A stretch of DNA of 64,000 nucleotides from Corinectria fuckeliana. Lineage: Eukaryota > Ascomycota > Sordariomycetes > Hypocreales > Nectriaceae. Under the pieces are notes generated by a model. That model ran no database searches, was not told the origin of the DNA, and saw only the letters and a program-made list of their open reading frames with translations. Positions 34,547 through 46,342 of this stretch are shown here, in pieces. The number at the start of each line of letters is the position of its first letter. The first letter of the stretch is position 1. Position numbers and translations under genes: made by a program. The DNA lies in contig WPDH01000237.1 in the NCBI GenBank assembly GCA_019137255.1, forward strand, positions 142,421 through 206,420, given 5' to 3'.

Positions 34547-37028
34547 CTAAACCTTCAAGCCGCGCTTGCCATCAGTGACCGCAGGAAGCGCGACATACCC
34601 CTTATACACAGGCGGCAGGGCAACCTTGTGTGCCTCGGCCGCATCTGCCTGGAGGGAGTATACCTGCACAGAATCAGCACCGACGACAGGGACAGGTGCT
34701 TCCAGCAGAGGCTGTCCGATGCCGCGGAAGACCTTGACTGTAGTGCTGGGGAACTTCTCTGGTTCCTGCACCGCGCCTCCGAAGCCGACATATCTCCAGT
34801 TGAGGTGCAGGGCCAAGTATGCCTCGACCTGCGTGAAGTCGTCGATCGGATGGTCGGTGACGTCGTCGATGATGTGATGCAGGAGCTGGATTGTCAGAGG
34901 CACCTGCGCACAAGAGAGCACACCGGCGTCGGCTTGAGTCTTGCAGTTGGCACAGGAGCCTTCCAAGCTGCGCACGCCGCCGCCAAAGGTGTAAACCTGT
35001 CCGACGTAGTTCTGCTGCTCCCAGTGCGTCCCCTCCTTGTTATTCTGCCCACCGAGGAAGAACTCGATGGCGTAAGAGCGGCCTCCGAGAGCGTAGCGAT
35101 CATAGACCACGTTGATGATGTAGTCGTTCCACGATTTCCCCGCGTCCTTGACTTTGGGCGTCAGACCCACGGGAGTCTCGACGTCGTGGCTAGCACGGAT
35201 TGCTTGGACGAGGTGCCCGGTGCTCGGGTAGGTAGCGTTGATGTAGGCCCTGAGATCCTGCTTGAACTTCTCCTCGTTCAGGGTTCCATCCTCGAGAAGA
35301 GCACTTCGGGACAATTCCATCAAATCGTCGTACTGGTAGCTGAACTGAGTCCAATCCCGGCACTTGGTTGCCGTCCAGACGTCTACTTTGGGGTCTCCGT
35401 TGTCCTTGTCGTGGAACGGCTCTAGGGGGTCGTCGGGCTGATCATCGGTAATGTTACCGCTGCCTGGCTCATTCTCGTCCCACCACAGCTTCCAGTTGAG
35501 AGACTGCCAGATGGCCAAGAGGCGGTCGATTTGGCTAGCTTATCGTTAGACATTGAGCCCCAAGCCAACCGAGGGTAGATCCTTACGTGTGATGGAGCCA
35601 GAAAATGGGATCAAAGGCTGCAACAGGCACGTCACTCATGTGGCCAACGCCGTCGCCCCAGCTGGAGCCTCCGGTGATGTTCTAAGACCGTGATTAGACC
35701 ATTTTCCCGAAAGCTTTGAAGGTACCGCAACTTACGTGAACGTTGTTGTGGATATATTCCAGCGACAAATAGCCGGTATGCAGGTCCTCGTGTCCCTCGT
35801 TAAACCATTTTGTCGAGGCAAACTGTCCCCAGGTCTTGTTGTAGTCGTCTGAGTACATGCGATTGATGGCATCTGCGAGGGTTCCGGGGTTCCACTTGAT
35901 GCCCTTGTCCTTGGCCCTCTTCAGCGTGTACCATCTGTCGTCTTGTTTCATAGTCGAAAGGTTGTCGTTGGCTTGCCAAGGATTGTTGACGCCCTCGAGA
36001 CCCCTGAACTCTTTACCGTCCTTGCTGACGAACAGGCCATATCTGCTGGTCCCCGAGGCCTGACTCCACTATATATCTGTAAGTACACAGCCGGACAAGC
36101 AGTTCTTCAATCACTTACTGGAATCCATTGATTCTTGTCCTTGTCATTCTGCGGGGGCGCCTCCTCGTGGAGAACCGGATCGTCCTTGATGTTGAAATCC
36201 GTCTTTCCCTCCGGCATCTTACCGAACGGTAGGGGATCGCCATTCTCATCCTTCTCGGGGTTTTCGAAGCCCCAAAATGGATTGGCATAGAGTCCACTGG
36301 GAGGGTAGTATTCCTTCACAGCCGCCGGCGGGTAGATCCGGACAGGACCCTGCACGAGGATCTTGGGATAGGCAAAGTCTTCGGTGTAGCTCTGCTGGCG
36401 AGCCCAGTCCCAGTATGGCATGCGCCAGTTGTCTGCGGCGGCGTACCAGCTCTCGCCCTCAGCCACGGGGAGACCGTGGTTGTTCACCCAGTGGGCGATG
36501 ACGTCCTTCATGTTGTCCCAGATGCATTGCTTCGCTTATCAGTATGGTCGGGTAAAGGATGACTAGAGGAAGCCTACCTCAAAGAGCGCCATATAAGGCC
36601 GGTGCCAAGTCGGGAAGTTCAGCCCGTTGTGGTTGCAGTAACCGCCGTAAGGCTGCGCGCCGGGGGGCAGCTCCTCGTCAGGGTCAGGGCCCTTCTTCGG
36701 CGGTGGTGCATGGTCCCAAGAAACCTCAGGATAGCCATGCTTTGAAAAGAAGTCAGTCGAAAGCGCAAGATGTGTTCTCAAGGGTACTCACGATACCGGC
36801 GACCTGGAAGTAAGAAAGCTTGTCCTCGACGGTCTTGTTCTTGAACCTCTCCAAGGCAAGAACGAAGAGCGTCCACTGCTTCCTGACTTCCTTATCCTTG
36901 GAGCTCGCAAACGCAGAGATCTCAAAGCGGACCGGGAGGTTCTCAACGTAGGGGATTTCCTTGGTCTTTGTGGTTGCGTTGGCAGGTCGGGGGAGGCCCT
37001 TGATGCCGTAGGTTCCTGTACTAGCCAT
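34547..37028 (-). CDS. tyrosinase (type-3 copper phenol oxidase), long form
   Basis: It hydroxylates monophenols and oxidises diphenols, the route to melanin-like pigments. Six exons join in phase to 741 residues: 37028-36792, 36739-36578, 36529-36119, 36068-35736, 35681-35587, 35534-34547. CuA ligands are His80 (AGIHGYP), His116 and His125 (CNHNGLNFPTWHRPY). Cys114-Asn-His116 is the CxH motif that forms the thioether bridge in fungal tyrosinases. CuB ligands are His377 and His381 (LEYIHNNVH) and a His in DPIFWLHHTQIDRL (411/412). The C-terminal 300 residues form the extension that shields the active site in the proenzyme. No signal peptide is seen, so it is probably cytosolic. A TATA-like AT run lies about 100 nt upstream. 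The enzyme is intact. Confidence 0.93.
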
Positions 37029-37123
37029 GACAACAGTAATGATGATTGAATATGCTGAACTCTTGTGATTGGATGATGTTTGTGGAAGCTGGATGTGCTC
37101 TTCTTGCGATGGCATACCAGACC

Positions 37124-37134
37124 TTTTAAATATA
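37124..37134 (-). promoter_or_regulatory. TATA-like element of the tyrosinase gene
   Basis: TATATTTAAAA on the minus strand about 100 nt before the ATG. Confidence 0.35.
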
Positions 37135-38307
37135 CATCTGTATCCTGTTATCAAGCCTTTGGCAGAAACAGACGTCACGAGAGTGGCGAGCCAAGGCCAG
37201 CTAAAGCGCAATAGTCTGGCAAGATGTGGGTAGCTGAAAGATAGCCTGAACAGATGTGTATCATTGTGAGGGCTGAGGTGAAACATGAATGCTGATTACA
37301 GGCGCCTAATGAGCCTTTTGGCTTTGTTGAACCCAGCTGAGGACAGGCGAGAATGTGATACATACGAGGTGTGCGTTAGTGTGAGCCCCGCGCAGCCAAC
37401 AGGATCGTCAAAGCACCCAGTCAAAGAACCCAGGGCGTTCAGCCATATGTCCTAGTCTGGTTAGCTGGTTTTCATCACGAACTATTGCTGACGCAAGCCC
37501 ATTCCTGCATGATGATAAGACTCATGAACTATTGGCTATGGACTGCAATAGTGGCTAGCTGCATGGGACGAATCTGGCTAAGAGCGCTAGGTCTAGACCA
37601 TCAATTATGGATTAAAACGGGACGGCCCGGTTCCGTTCACGCCGGAACTGACCGCCAACAGCCACGCGTTCGTTGTCCTGTAATTGGACGCTGGGTTATA
37701 ATATCTCTACGCTCACTGAGGAAACGATAGCCTGAATTATATACGTGCAAGTAGCCTTAGTTCCGCGTTCCTGGGCGAAACCATTTCGGAGACCCACAGC
37801 GACAGAATGTTCCTAAGCGTTACAGATTGTGTGGGCTGGACAGGCATCTTTGCGGAGATTTTCCTCGTCTCTATGGATAATGGCAGCTCTGACTCGTGCC
37901 TGGGACGGCCTGGTCAATCAAGACCCGACATTAAATGGATTGAACAAATAGCGTAGTCACTACAGTGAGATTTGTTGGTGTTGTGAACTGTTGTCAGTGA
38001 AAATAGTAATGTGTGGATAACTCTCTCAATGGCAGCCATGACACGAGTTGGATGTAAGAGTAGAGCTATCAAGAAGTTGGGGAGCAAGTTATTGAGATAG
38101 TCAATTCAGTCCAATTCCCATCAGGTTCCCCTCGGCTCATCGAAGCTACTTTACAGGCATCGCAAGCGAGCACCTCCCATCCCGCACACCCAAACTCTAA
38201 TAGCCTCAAACCAAGCCTACAGCGCGAGCGAGGGCGATCCATGTGGTGTCGGCCAGTCTCCATGGAAGGAGACTTTGTGCCAGCGGGCGTCCTATTATCA
38301 CAAGATC
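37135..38307. other. intergenic, no gene recognised
   Basis: Short frames only; nothing recognisable. Confidence 0.45.
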
Positions 38308-38841
38308 ATGCAACGTTTTGGGTTTGAAGACATACACCATGAGATGAAGGGACTATTCGGTGTGCTTCCTCAGCGACGACGGCGCCTTCTGCGACCAAGT
38401 ACGTACGATCCAGCATTTTGGGAAATAGATGCCAGTATTGCATCCAGTTCGAGACGCCCATCCAGCATCTCGCTGGCGATCATTTCCACGCCAGGAACTG
38501 ATGTGACAACCGACGCGACACCAACAGTCTACTTCTCAAGTGCGAAGAATCTCTTCAAAGATATTGACAATACCGCCAGAGATGCTCTCCTTGTTCATGG
38601 TATGTGTAGACTGGGTAATTTATATCAAGTACTAAACAGTTCAGGTGTCTCTGTAGAAGACTTTGACATTCTTAATGAAGCAAGATCGCAAAGCCACCGA
38701 AAGTTCCACTTCAAACGCTTCCTTCCTGAACGCAAGTTGCTCATCATAACAATTCCAACAAAAAAACACGAGCGCCTTCATGGCGAACTCTATCTCCACA
38801 TTCATGATGAAATAACTGCAATGGGCCTACGGCGCGGTTGA
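38308..38841 (+). CDS. hypothetical protein, possibly truncated
   Basis: The frame from ATG 38308 reads LRPSTYDPAFWEIDASIASS, then a Thr/Ser-rich link, FSSAKNLFKDIDNTARDAL, and ends KLLIITIPTKKHERLHGELY, HIHDEITAMGLRRG. I infer an intron at 38600-38644 (GTATGT, TACTAAAC-like branch site, TTCAG). It is 45 nt without a stop, so the frame reads through it, and removing it gives LLVHGVSVEDFDIL. The pattern 'ITIPTxKHExLH' followed by a short helix recurs in uncharacterised fungal proteins that usually run on past this stop, so the 3' end may be decayed. No signal peptide. No function can be assigned. Confidence 0.5.
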   Translation: MQRFGFEDIHHEMKGLFGVLPQRRRRLLRPSTYDPAFWEIDASIASSSRRPSSISLAIISTPGTDVTTDATPTVYFSSAKNLFKDIDNTARDALLVHGMCRLGNLYQVLNSSGVSVEDFDILNEARSQSHRKFHFKRFLPERKLLIITIPTKKHERLHGELYLHIHDEITAMGLRRG

Positions 38842-39833
38842 CCCCGCCAAACTGCTTTAAAGGCTCCCTCCAGGCAATCCCGGTAATAGCAGCATCGTTG
38901 CTGCTACAGGTATTGCTAACACTACAAGCATTCTTGGCGGCAACAGACGCAGATTCCATGGGATGAGGATGTCAGAAGCTGTCAAGAGCGATATAGAGTC
39001 ATCAATTACCGTTGCCATTAGATGAGCCTTCTGCTTCGATAATGCCCACATTCAGAGGAACTTGGGAAGCACAAAAGAATATCCCATGTGCTCTTTTACG
39101 TGAAATTGGATACTATGTAGACTTGTCCTTACAAGGTACTATCACCCAGTATGCGTCACCATGCATGGGAGGAGTTGTCAAAGTTTCCTTGCTGTAGGAC
39201 GGTCTTAATGAAGACTCCGATGACGGGAGCATGTGACTTCAGCCAACTATGGAAGATGGTCAAGGAACATTGGTCTGGCACCGCCCAGTGAACATGATGA
39301 TGACGATGTGGACTGAGGGGCGCATACCCACTAGTGAGTATTGACTGCTGGCGGCATCTTGTCACGGACTGTCTGTTTTAGATACCGGGGGGCCCTTGGA
39401 CATTGAGACCCAAGTCGAATTGGATCTTAAGATAAGGTCTGGTAGCCGCTTCCTTCATCAGGGGAAGCTAAGCTAGGTGCCAGAGACTCTGCGTCCCAAA
39501 ATCCAATCCTACAATTACTTATACGGCGCGGAACTCATCAAGAGCTTTGACAGCGCGGTAATTTTCTGGAGTGTCCTCGTAGCTAGGGATCTGGCGAAAC
39601 GAACCTTCGTGCCTTGGCCCGGATGAGGTCTTATTTGTTTAAGCTCGCATATTTATACACTCACTGTGAGGTCTACATATTCGCTCAGTCTGCCTGTGCA
39701 TAAACATCCTTCAAGAATACGCAATTAGTGATGAATTATGGACTGAACCCTGCCAAGACTCATTTGAAGATTACTGAGCGCTCCTGGGATACACAGCTCC
39801 AAAGTCCATACTTATAGTCACTCAGCATTGAAG
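38842..39833. other. intergenic, no gene recognised
   Basis: Only chance frames. I see no RNA gene. Confidence 0.45.
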
Positions 39834-41115
39834 TCAGTTTGCCGCCTTGAGTTCCTCTTTTTCACTTTCACCCAGCAATCCCAAGGCCTGTCGCCGGGTG
39901 GGCGCGGCCGCTTCGAAGTAAGGCTTCTCGGCCAAGGATGTCACCCTGGTTCCGTGTCGCGGCTCTTTGCCGCTGTAGTCCCAGCTGGCGTTGTGGATAG
40001 TGATGCTGGGAACTGTTAGAATAATGGAAACGGCATTGGTGTGAAGAAACTGTCACGTACCGGTTGTCCCAAAGAACGGAAGTTCGGGGAGTCCATCGCC
40101 ACCGCACTTGAATGTCGACGTTTGTCTCATAAACATCAAACAAGTAGCCCAGGATGAGATCGCTCTCTGCCTTGTCCAGCCCCACGATCCGATCCGTCAT
40201 GGCTCTGTTAACCCACAGAGCCTTCCAGCCCGTCGCGGGATGGACGCGAACCAGCGGATGGGTTCGCTCGATGAACTTGGGGCCAGCCTCCGGGTTGTCG
40301 TGGTCCAAGTAAGGGTGCGCAGATCGGTACACGGCCAAGCGGCCGTCGATGATCTTGCGGAACTCGGGCGAAAGCTTCTCATAGGCGCCATAGCCGCTCG
40401 CCCACAGCGTGTCGCCACCGACGGACGGGACCGTGTCGTTGTGCAGATGCGTGATCCCAGCAGGCTGGCGCTCGTGGACGAGGTCTGTGTGCCATCTTGA
40501 CGCACCGCCGGGTTGGCGGAAGGTGGCAGGACGTTCTGTTGCTTGGAGGTCCGGCCAGATCACGGTGACGCCAGCAACTCCAGGGACTTGAGGGACTTGG
40601 GGCTTTGGGAGCGGCGTTAGTTAACTGCCGCAGTGGACTGCGCAAGACACCAGAAAGCTAGGAGCACTTACATGAACTTCGACTTCTCCGTACCATTCAC
40701 CGAGCTCTCTCTGTTGCTGAGGGGTGAGGTCCTGGTTTCTGAAAAAGACGACGCTTCGCTCGGCAATCAGCAGGGCAAGCTCGTCACGCTGCGAATTGGT
40801 GAGGTCCTTCAGCTGCAAGCCCTCAATCTCAGTCCCTATATGACCAGTCAAGTCGGTGACCTTTGTCGCCGCAGACAGAAGCGACTTCTTGGACTTGTCT
40901 GCTCGCGCTCCGGCATCGACATGGTCTCGTGGCTGGTCGCGGATCTTGTAAACGTCTTGGAGGTACAAGGGGCGTGCGGGACGATAAGGGTAGCCTTGGG
41001 ACAAGTCTACTCCAGCCTTTTCAAGCCGCTCGCGAGCAGGCTGTGGGAGCTTGATGGAGTCTTTCCTGGGTTCAGCCACGTCCTTGATGGCGGGGTCAAT
41101 CGGTGCTGGAACCAT
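39834..41115 (-). CDS. TauD/TfdA-type alpha-ketoglutarate-dependent dioxygenase
   Basis: A non-haem Fe(II) enzyme of the sulfonate/taurine dioxygenase group, which usually frees sulfite from alkylsulfonates or hydroxylates related small acids. Three exons join in phase to 385 residues: 41115-40672, 40602-40061, 40005-39834 (introns 69 and 55 nt). Iron ligands His186 and Asp188 lie in GASRWHTDLVHE; the third His is probably in the C-terminal ITIHNASWDYSG, with the co-substrate Arg nearby (HGTRVTSLAEKPYF). DLTGHIGTEIEGLQLKDLT and VVFFRNQDLTPQQQ are family landmarks at the N-terminus. The last acceptor was chosen as TTCCCAG because it restores the frame giving LWDNRITIHNASWDY. The gene is intact; no partner genes for sulfonate use are next to it. 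Confidence 0.92.
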
Positions 41116-41735
41116 GATGTACGGAATGAGATGATCTGTTGAATGGGTCGTACTGGATGTGATGATCTGTTGAATGGAAAGCTCGGACTTGATTGTTATT
41201 CTCAGAGGGACGTCCGACGGTTATATAGGGCGTGATCCCCGCATCATCATGACCCCAATAACGATCAATCTCGTCATCATCCCACCGGATGAGTAACCCA
41301 GCTTCACATTGCGTCTCATTGGTTCTCAACGGAGGTGGGATATGCGAAACCGATTGCAACATAAAATGTAAGCAAATACATTTCATCCAAAATGGCGTGA
41401 TGACACGATCTTGACTACATTCGGACTGGCTGTCGTTTTGGTAGGGTTGCTTGCGAGGACGGTTCTGCGAATATGGTGCTCTCTACTGTCACTCTGCATA
41501 TCTCTTATCAATGCTTTGAAATGACCGAAACGTGTACTGGATGAGTTTCAAAGGAATGGGCTCCACAGATGCATGCGGATGGCCTGTTACCTAAGATAGG
41601 CGTCGATACCTTCTTCAACCACCTGTGTGACAAGCGTTTAGTGATAAAGTACAGCTTCAACTTCATACACCCACGTTGAGGCCGACCAAGTGCAGTTGCA
41701 ACCCCCCCGCTTCCTTCTTTTGACTATGCTGGCTT
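41116..41735. other. intergenic, no gene recognised
   Basis: This is the promoter side of the dioxygenase and the 3' side of the exopolygalacturonase. A direct repeat of about 15 nt (GATGATCTGTTGAAT) occurs twice near 41130 and 41159, in the 5' flank of the dioxygenase gene. Confidence 0.5.
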
Positions 41736-43549
41736 TCACACCATCCCCTCATCGTCCTCCGGATAATACGAAAGAGGATGATAAGCGTCGAATTTCGTCT
41801 CAACCTGCCCACTGCCCCAAGGATCAAGGTCAATCTCCGCAATAGGCGTTTGGCACTTCCTCTGCAGTGCGGCTTTGGCCTCGAGACTATCGTAAGAGAC
41901 ACAGTCAACACCGACGTCGCCACCAATGCCGTCGCAGATGATGACCGGGTCCCCGCCGCAGGGAGACTTGACGTTGAAGTCCTTGATGACGATGTTCTCG
42001 CAGATGGCACTGTCGCTCGTGGAGCAGGAGAGGCGGGCAACAGCGTTTCCGTACACGCCTGACGTGTGCCCCGTGAAGTTCTCGAAGCGGATGTTTGTGA
42101 TTTGCATGCCGGACGGGTATTGCTTGCATTCATCGGTGGATTTGTTAAAGTAGCACGAATCGAGGATGATTCCGTAGTCCATGCGGGCGATCCAGAAATT
42201 CCTAGGAAAGGTTAGGCTTCGATGGGCAACGCAGGGAAGCTTACTTAAAGGTGACATTGTCGATAAATCCAGTGCCAATGTCAGGGCCAGCCCAAGTCTT
42301 GATACGAGCGCCGGAGTACTAAACAACAGTTAGACTAACTTTTGGTTTGCCCGTAAGCAGCTACAATTGCAGGAACTCACGTCCCCGTTCATCATCCAGA
42401 CATTCTCAATATGCACGTCGTGAATGTTGGAGACCTCTCCCTCGTACTGCCCAAGTGATCCCATCGACTATAAAACATGTTAATGCTTTCTCGAGGCTAA
42501 GATTCACGTGTATAGACAGTCCATCTTACCTGTCCGTGAGTACCGTTGCAGTACATAGTGTTGACGTAGAGGTCAGAGCTGTTCGGTTTAGGCGAGAAGC
42601 AGTCATCGTCAATATTGACCCAAGCGCGTTCAATGTGGACGCCGCTTGTGTTCATGGTGTTCATAAAATCCGTGTTCTTGGGGATGACGCTGCCGTTGTT
42701 GGACAGGGCAGTGGCTACGACGTCGGTATAGCGGATGTTTTTGGAGCCGACGATGAAGTTGTTCCAGCAGGGAGAGTCCTTTAGATGGATGCCGGAAATT
42801 TCCAGATTCGTCGTGTTTTCGGCGTAGAAAAGGATGGGGCGATAGTATTTATTATCAGGGTTGAGGATGCTGGAGAAAAGGTCTTAGACTTCTTATGGTG
42901 TGGTATCAGCAGAACAGGAAATAGTAGTGAGACCTACGATCCGGTGCCGTTCTCAAACTCGTTCCACCAGCGCTGCCTGTAGCTGCGTATTAGTCTTTGC
43001 CACGCAAAGGGCGAGACGAGCAGTGCGTACCCTTGGCCCTCAATCACGCCCTCGCCGTAAATCTTGATGTCTTTGCCTCCCCATTTCCAGAACATGATGG
43101 ACTTCTGAAATGGGTGGTACCAAGCGTTCTCTTGCCAGTACTCTACATCGTTGGTGAACTACCAACTGCGGTAAGTAACTTCTTAGATTGAGGCTGGGCT
43201 CCGTGAGTGGTCTTACGTGGATCACGCCGTCTAGATGCACATGGATATCCCTCAGGTTGGTCAAGTCGAGCGCCTTTCCAATGACAAACTTCTTTCCCCT
43301 TGGTAAATACAAGGTACCTCCCTTGTTTGCATTCTTGATCCCTTTGGCGAACTCTTTCGAGATGTCGTCGTCGTCGTCTCTGGAAGCGCGTATTGTGACA
43401 GTCTTGCGGTGGCTGTGACTAGGAGGACTATATGGATGTTTGTTACGGAACTCCAGGACGTCTCTGGGTACACCTGGGGGGAGATTGACTGCCTGAACGG
43501 CTGCGATTGCCGCAGCAGCGACAAGAGTGGAAGCCTGAAAGAAGCGCAT
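41736..43549 (-). CDS. exopolygalacturonase, glycoside hydrolase family 28
   Basis: A secreted exo-acting pectinase that removes galacturonic acid from chain ends. Seven exons join in phase to 488 residues: 43549-43217, 43158-43031, 42976-42938, 42869-42530, 42467-42381, 42318-42245, 42201-41736 (introns 43-68 nt). MRFFQASTLVAAAAIAAVQA is a signal peptide. Catalytic blocks are KNTDFMNTMN (Asp234), NIDDDCFSPKPN (Asp255/256 region), CNGTHGQSMGSLGQY (His278) and GARIKTWAG (Arg314, Lys316). The extended DCFSPKPN and SMGSLGQY forms separate exo- from endo-enzymes. FMN replaces the GFD that follows NTD in the neighbouring endo-PG; I believe this is known variation among exo-forms. A Cys-rich C-terminal part is present. 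No lesion. Confidence 0.93.
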
Positions 43550-43617
43550 TATTTACCGAGGGGTTAGCCTTATAGAAGGACCTTGCGCATTAAATACAGC
43601 GTGAGCTAGCATGCACT

Positions 43618-43624
43618 CTTTATA
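43618..43624 (-). promoter_or_regulatory. TATA-like box of the exopolygalacturonase
   Basis: TATAAAG on the minus strand about 70 nt before the ATG. Confidence 0.4.
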
Positions 43625-44964
43625 CCACTGCCAAGTCGCACAGGCACTATGAGTCTCGCCAAGAGAGGCCACTTTCGTGCATACCGCCGATTCGACAGGC
43701 ATGGTGGACGAGATGTTTATCGTGTCTGGCGACCGTCCGAGTGGATCTCGGCCCTCGGGTCACAGGGAGTTGCATCACCCATGTCAAGCGTTCGCACGGT
43801 GTTTGTAAAGCTACGGAGCAATTAGCAGCCGTTGACACTGTGCCTCTTTCTTGGCGTGTATCTACCTCACCCGTAAGAGCCCTGCAAATGGCGATCAAGC
43901 TGGGGAGAGGGCTTCATAAGGTTTCAAGCAATACGACTTTCGCTTCAATAGCCTTGAGTTGCCGCGCCGTCCGGGGGTCAAATCTGGGGATCTCAGGGAA
44001 GGTAGAAAATAGATTGGTGGGACATCTTGGGCCTGGTATCTCCGTCTTCTCAGAGGGGTAGCAGACCTTGGCAGCCTCCATCTGTTGATTTCCAAAGCGG
44101 TTTCCTAGGCTGCGATTATGATGTTTCATTATCGTTAAAGAAGCTCGAGTCTTAGGGGGCGGCAGGCAATATTTATGTGTTGTTCATCGTGCCACAGCTG
44201 GTAAACTAACGGGTGTTTACGACGTCACTTAGTTGAAGTTCACCTATCTGAGATTGACGGCATATTCGGGTACCCAGAGCATAGTTCACTCATCAATGGC
44301 CTTCCAAGACTTGGCGTATCTTCCCACTCGTACTAGCCATCACTTTACTGGCCTGCGGATGCCACTGGATATTGACTTAATATTGAAGTGAGGAGTAGCG
44401 GAGACTCCGTTTCCGCCCTGAGCCGGACACTGTCGAGACCTACCCCGCCTCCTTTTCCGCTCCCGACTAGAAATCACCACTCGCAATGCCCTCTTATTTT
44501 GAAACTTGAAGCGTTTCAGGCCATACTTAACTACTTGTGGCTGAGAATCGGTCCAGTTCTTCATGGCTGTTCATCTTATCAGCACGCCCTTCAAAGTATC
44601 AGCGGGTGAAGGGTAAATCGGGCAAGTTTAAATGACCACGGAATCACTGGATGATCGAGTGTGCGTGGAAAAGACGTAGTAGTCTCATACGTCCTCTCAA
44701 TCAATTTTACCCATCCCAAACATCAACTTGACTCGCTGCTTGCTGTTCCGGGGCTCTTCATGAAAACTGCTAATCGCCTGTACTCCTTGGGGTTACAAGT
44801 AATGAGATGCACCTTCGCGGATCATGTTCAAGCTGCCCAACTTGACGGTGATGCAGAGTGAAACTAGACATGTGATACATTTCTAGATAACCTCGTGTTA
44901 TTGCCAGTCTTGTTCTTCATATTCTCCGTCTTTCTGGAACTCCAGCACAAATACAGCCAACGTC
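43625..44964. other. intergenic with one weak small frame
   Basis: A 71-codon minus-strand frame from ATG 44129 to 43914 (MKHHNRSLGNRF to VVLLETL) has a Pro-rich middle and no known motif. I would not annotate it as a gene without transcripts. Nothing else is seen. Confidence 0.35.
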
Positions 44965-45363
44965 TCACAACCCCTTGACCATACAGACGATGGACCCCAG
45001 GAAGAAATTCACCATTGGAAGCCAGTACGGCAATCCAGCATTGCTCTGGCTCCACCATCCCGCGCTGGTGAGAAACCAGTTCAAAAACAAGCTCGCAAGG
45101 CTCTGTTGAGTCTGTGGAAGAGCGAGGAGCAGGGCTTCTCCAAGCATCAAGGCGCCGATGAAACCCATGTGCCATCTGACTTGGTCGTGACGACTGAAGG
45201 GGAATATCGGGTGGAGGTAAGGTGCCGTAAGTCGCGACTTGCGCTTAATCCGGGCGTGGACAGAGTTGAACGGCCATGCTGTCAACCGAGGCAGGCCGCC
45301 TAGGATGTACTCAGAAACAAGAATGATTCGGGGAAGGGCAAGTAGTGAGAATGAAGTAGTCAT
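44965..45363 (-). CDS. small integral membrane protein, 132 aa
   Basis: ATG 45363 opens a single exon. An N-terminal hydrophobic stretch (TSFSLLALPRIILVSEYIL) is followed by a basic loop, then RWHMGFIGALMLGEALLLAL, a third short hydrophobic segment around SLASLFLNWFLTSAGWW, and YWLPMVNFFLGSIVCMVKGL at the end: about four membrane spans. Short proteins with RWHMGFIG-ML-GE and SAGWWSQ-GLPYWLP are recurrent but uncharacterised in Pezizomycotina. The longer frame to 45417 begins with TTG and is not needed. Its function is unknown. Confidence 0.6.
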   Translation of the reverse strand: MTTSFSLLALPRIILVSEYILGGLPRLTAWPFNSVHARIKRKSRLTAPYLHPIFPFSRHDQVRWHMGFIGALMLGEALLLALPQTQQSLASLFLNWFLTSAGWWSQSNAGLPYWLPMVNFFLGSIVCMVKGL

Positions 45364-46342
45364 TGCAGTAACAAAATCGAGTAGAATAGACTTGGGGAAT
45401 TTTCTTTCGGTACCCAAATTGTCGGGCTTGGGGACGTTCCCCTCTTATGAGCTACAACATTCGAGTCTATGACGTCAAGCATTTAGAACTTTAATGAAGC
45501 ACGTTACGTTTCACAAGTCTGTGAATTGTTGCTGTGGTATAGAAAAAGGTCGAGGGCCTTAAAAGGCAAAAGCGTTTCCCAGGCATGTGCTGTAAGCTTA
45601 ATGTACTTTAGTAGGCCAAAATCACATCCCCATAGCGCAGCCATTCAGTTTAACGAGAGCAATATGATAGCTGTAGTAAGCTGGGTGTTAACTTTTCTCC
45701 ATTTGTTGCATCTGATTCCCTAAGCCTACCACGTAGCTTAAAATAAGCTAACTTACATCAAGCAGCTCCGCCACGGTCAACGCGTCAGCCGCTTCTGTGT
45801 TCAATGTCATTACAGGTACGAGGCATCATGCGGAACGTGCATTTTGTAACGGTATCTGATAGACTTTATAATGTCATGTAATACATTCTCGATTTAAGTC
45901 GCAGCTCTGGGAAATATACGCCGGCCTGCTGGAGTAAGCTGTTGCTTTGGTGGGCTACAACAGCAGAACGAGCCCATGTGATACCGCCAATAGATGGAAA
46001 CGTCCTGACTTGCTAGGTGCATCAATGGGAATCAATGAGTAGACCTGCTGCCTACGTTCTTAATTTCGTTGTGGGCGTGCTAGAACAGCTCAACCAGTCT
46101 GATGTGATATCTAGAGGAGCTAAAGGCGTACGCAGAGGGGAAGAAGACGAAGTAGTACTTTTAATTCACAAGGCAAAGTCATCAAGGTCGTTATTTCAGA
46201 AAAGCACGTTTAATGGGAGCTAGGGAAAAATTCGCATTGGCCTCTATCACAACTAGAGACGAGGCCACCAGTTATTTCTGCCACTCGCCGGTAGAGATAA
46301 ACCCCATAAACTGAAAATAAGAGAAACGACAAATCTCAAGTC
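45364..46342. other. intergenic, no gene recognised
   Basis: Only short chance frames; moderately AT-rich near 45500-45750 and 46300. Confidence 0.45.

Noticed and set aside
34628..35425. 265-codon plus-strand frame opposite the tyrosinase
   Set aside because: Antisense shadow of the last tyrosinase exon, without protein character.
40108..41142. Plus-strand frames opposite the TauD dioxygenase
   Set aside because: Antisense shadows; the three-exon minus-strand model is complete and in phase.
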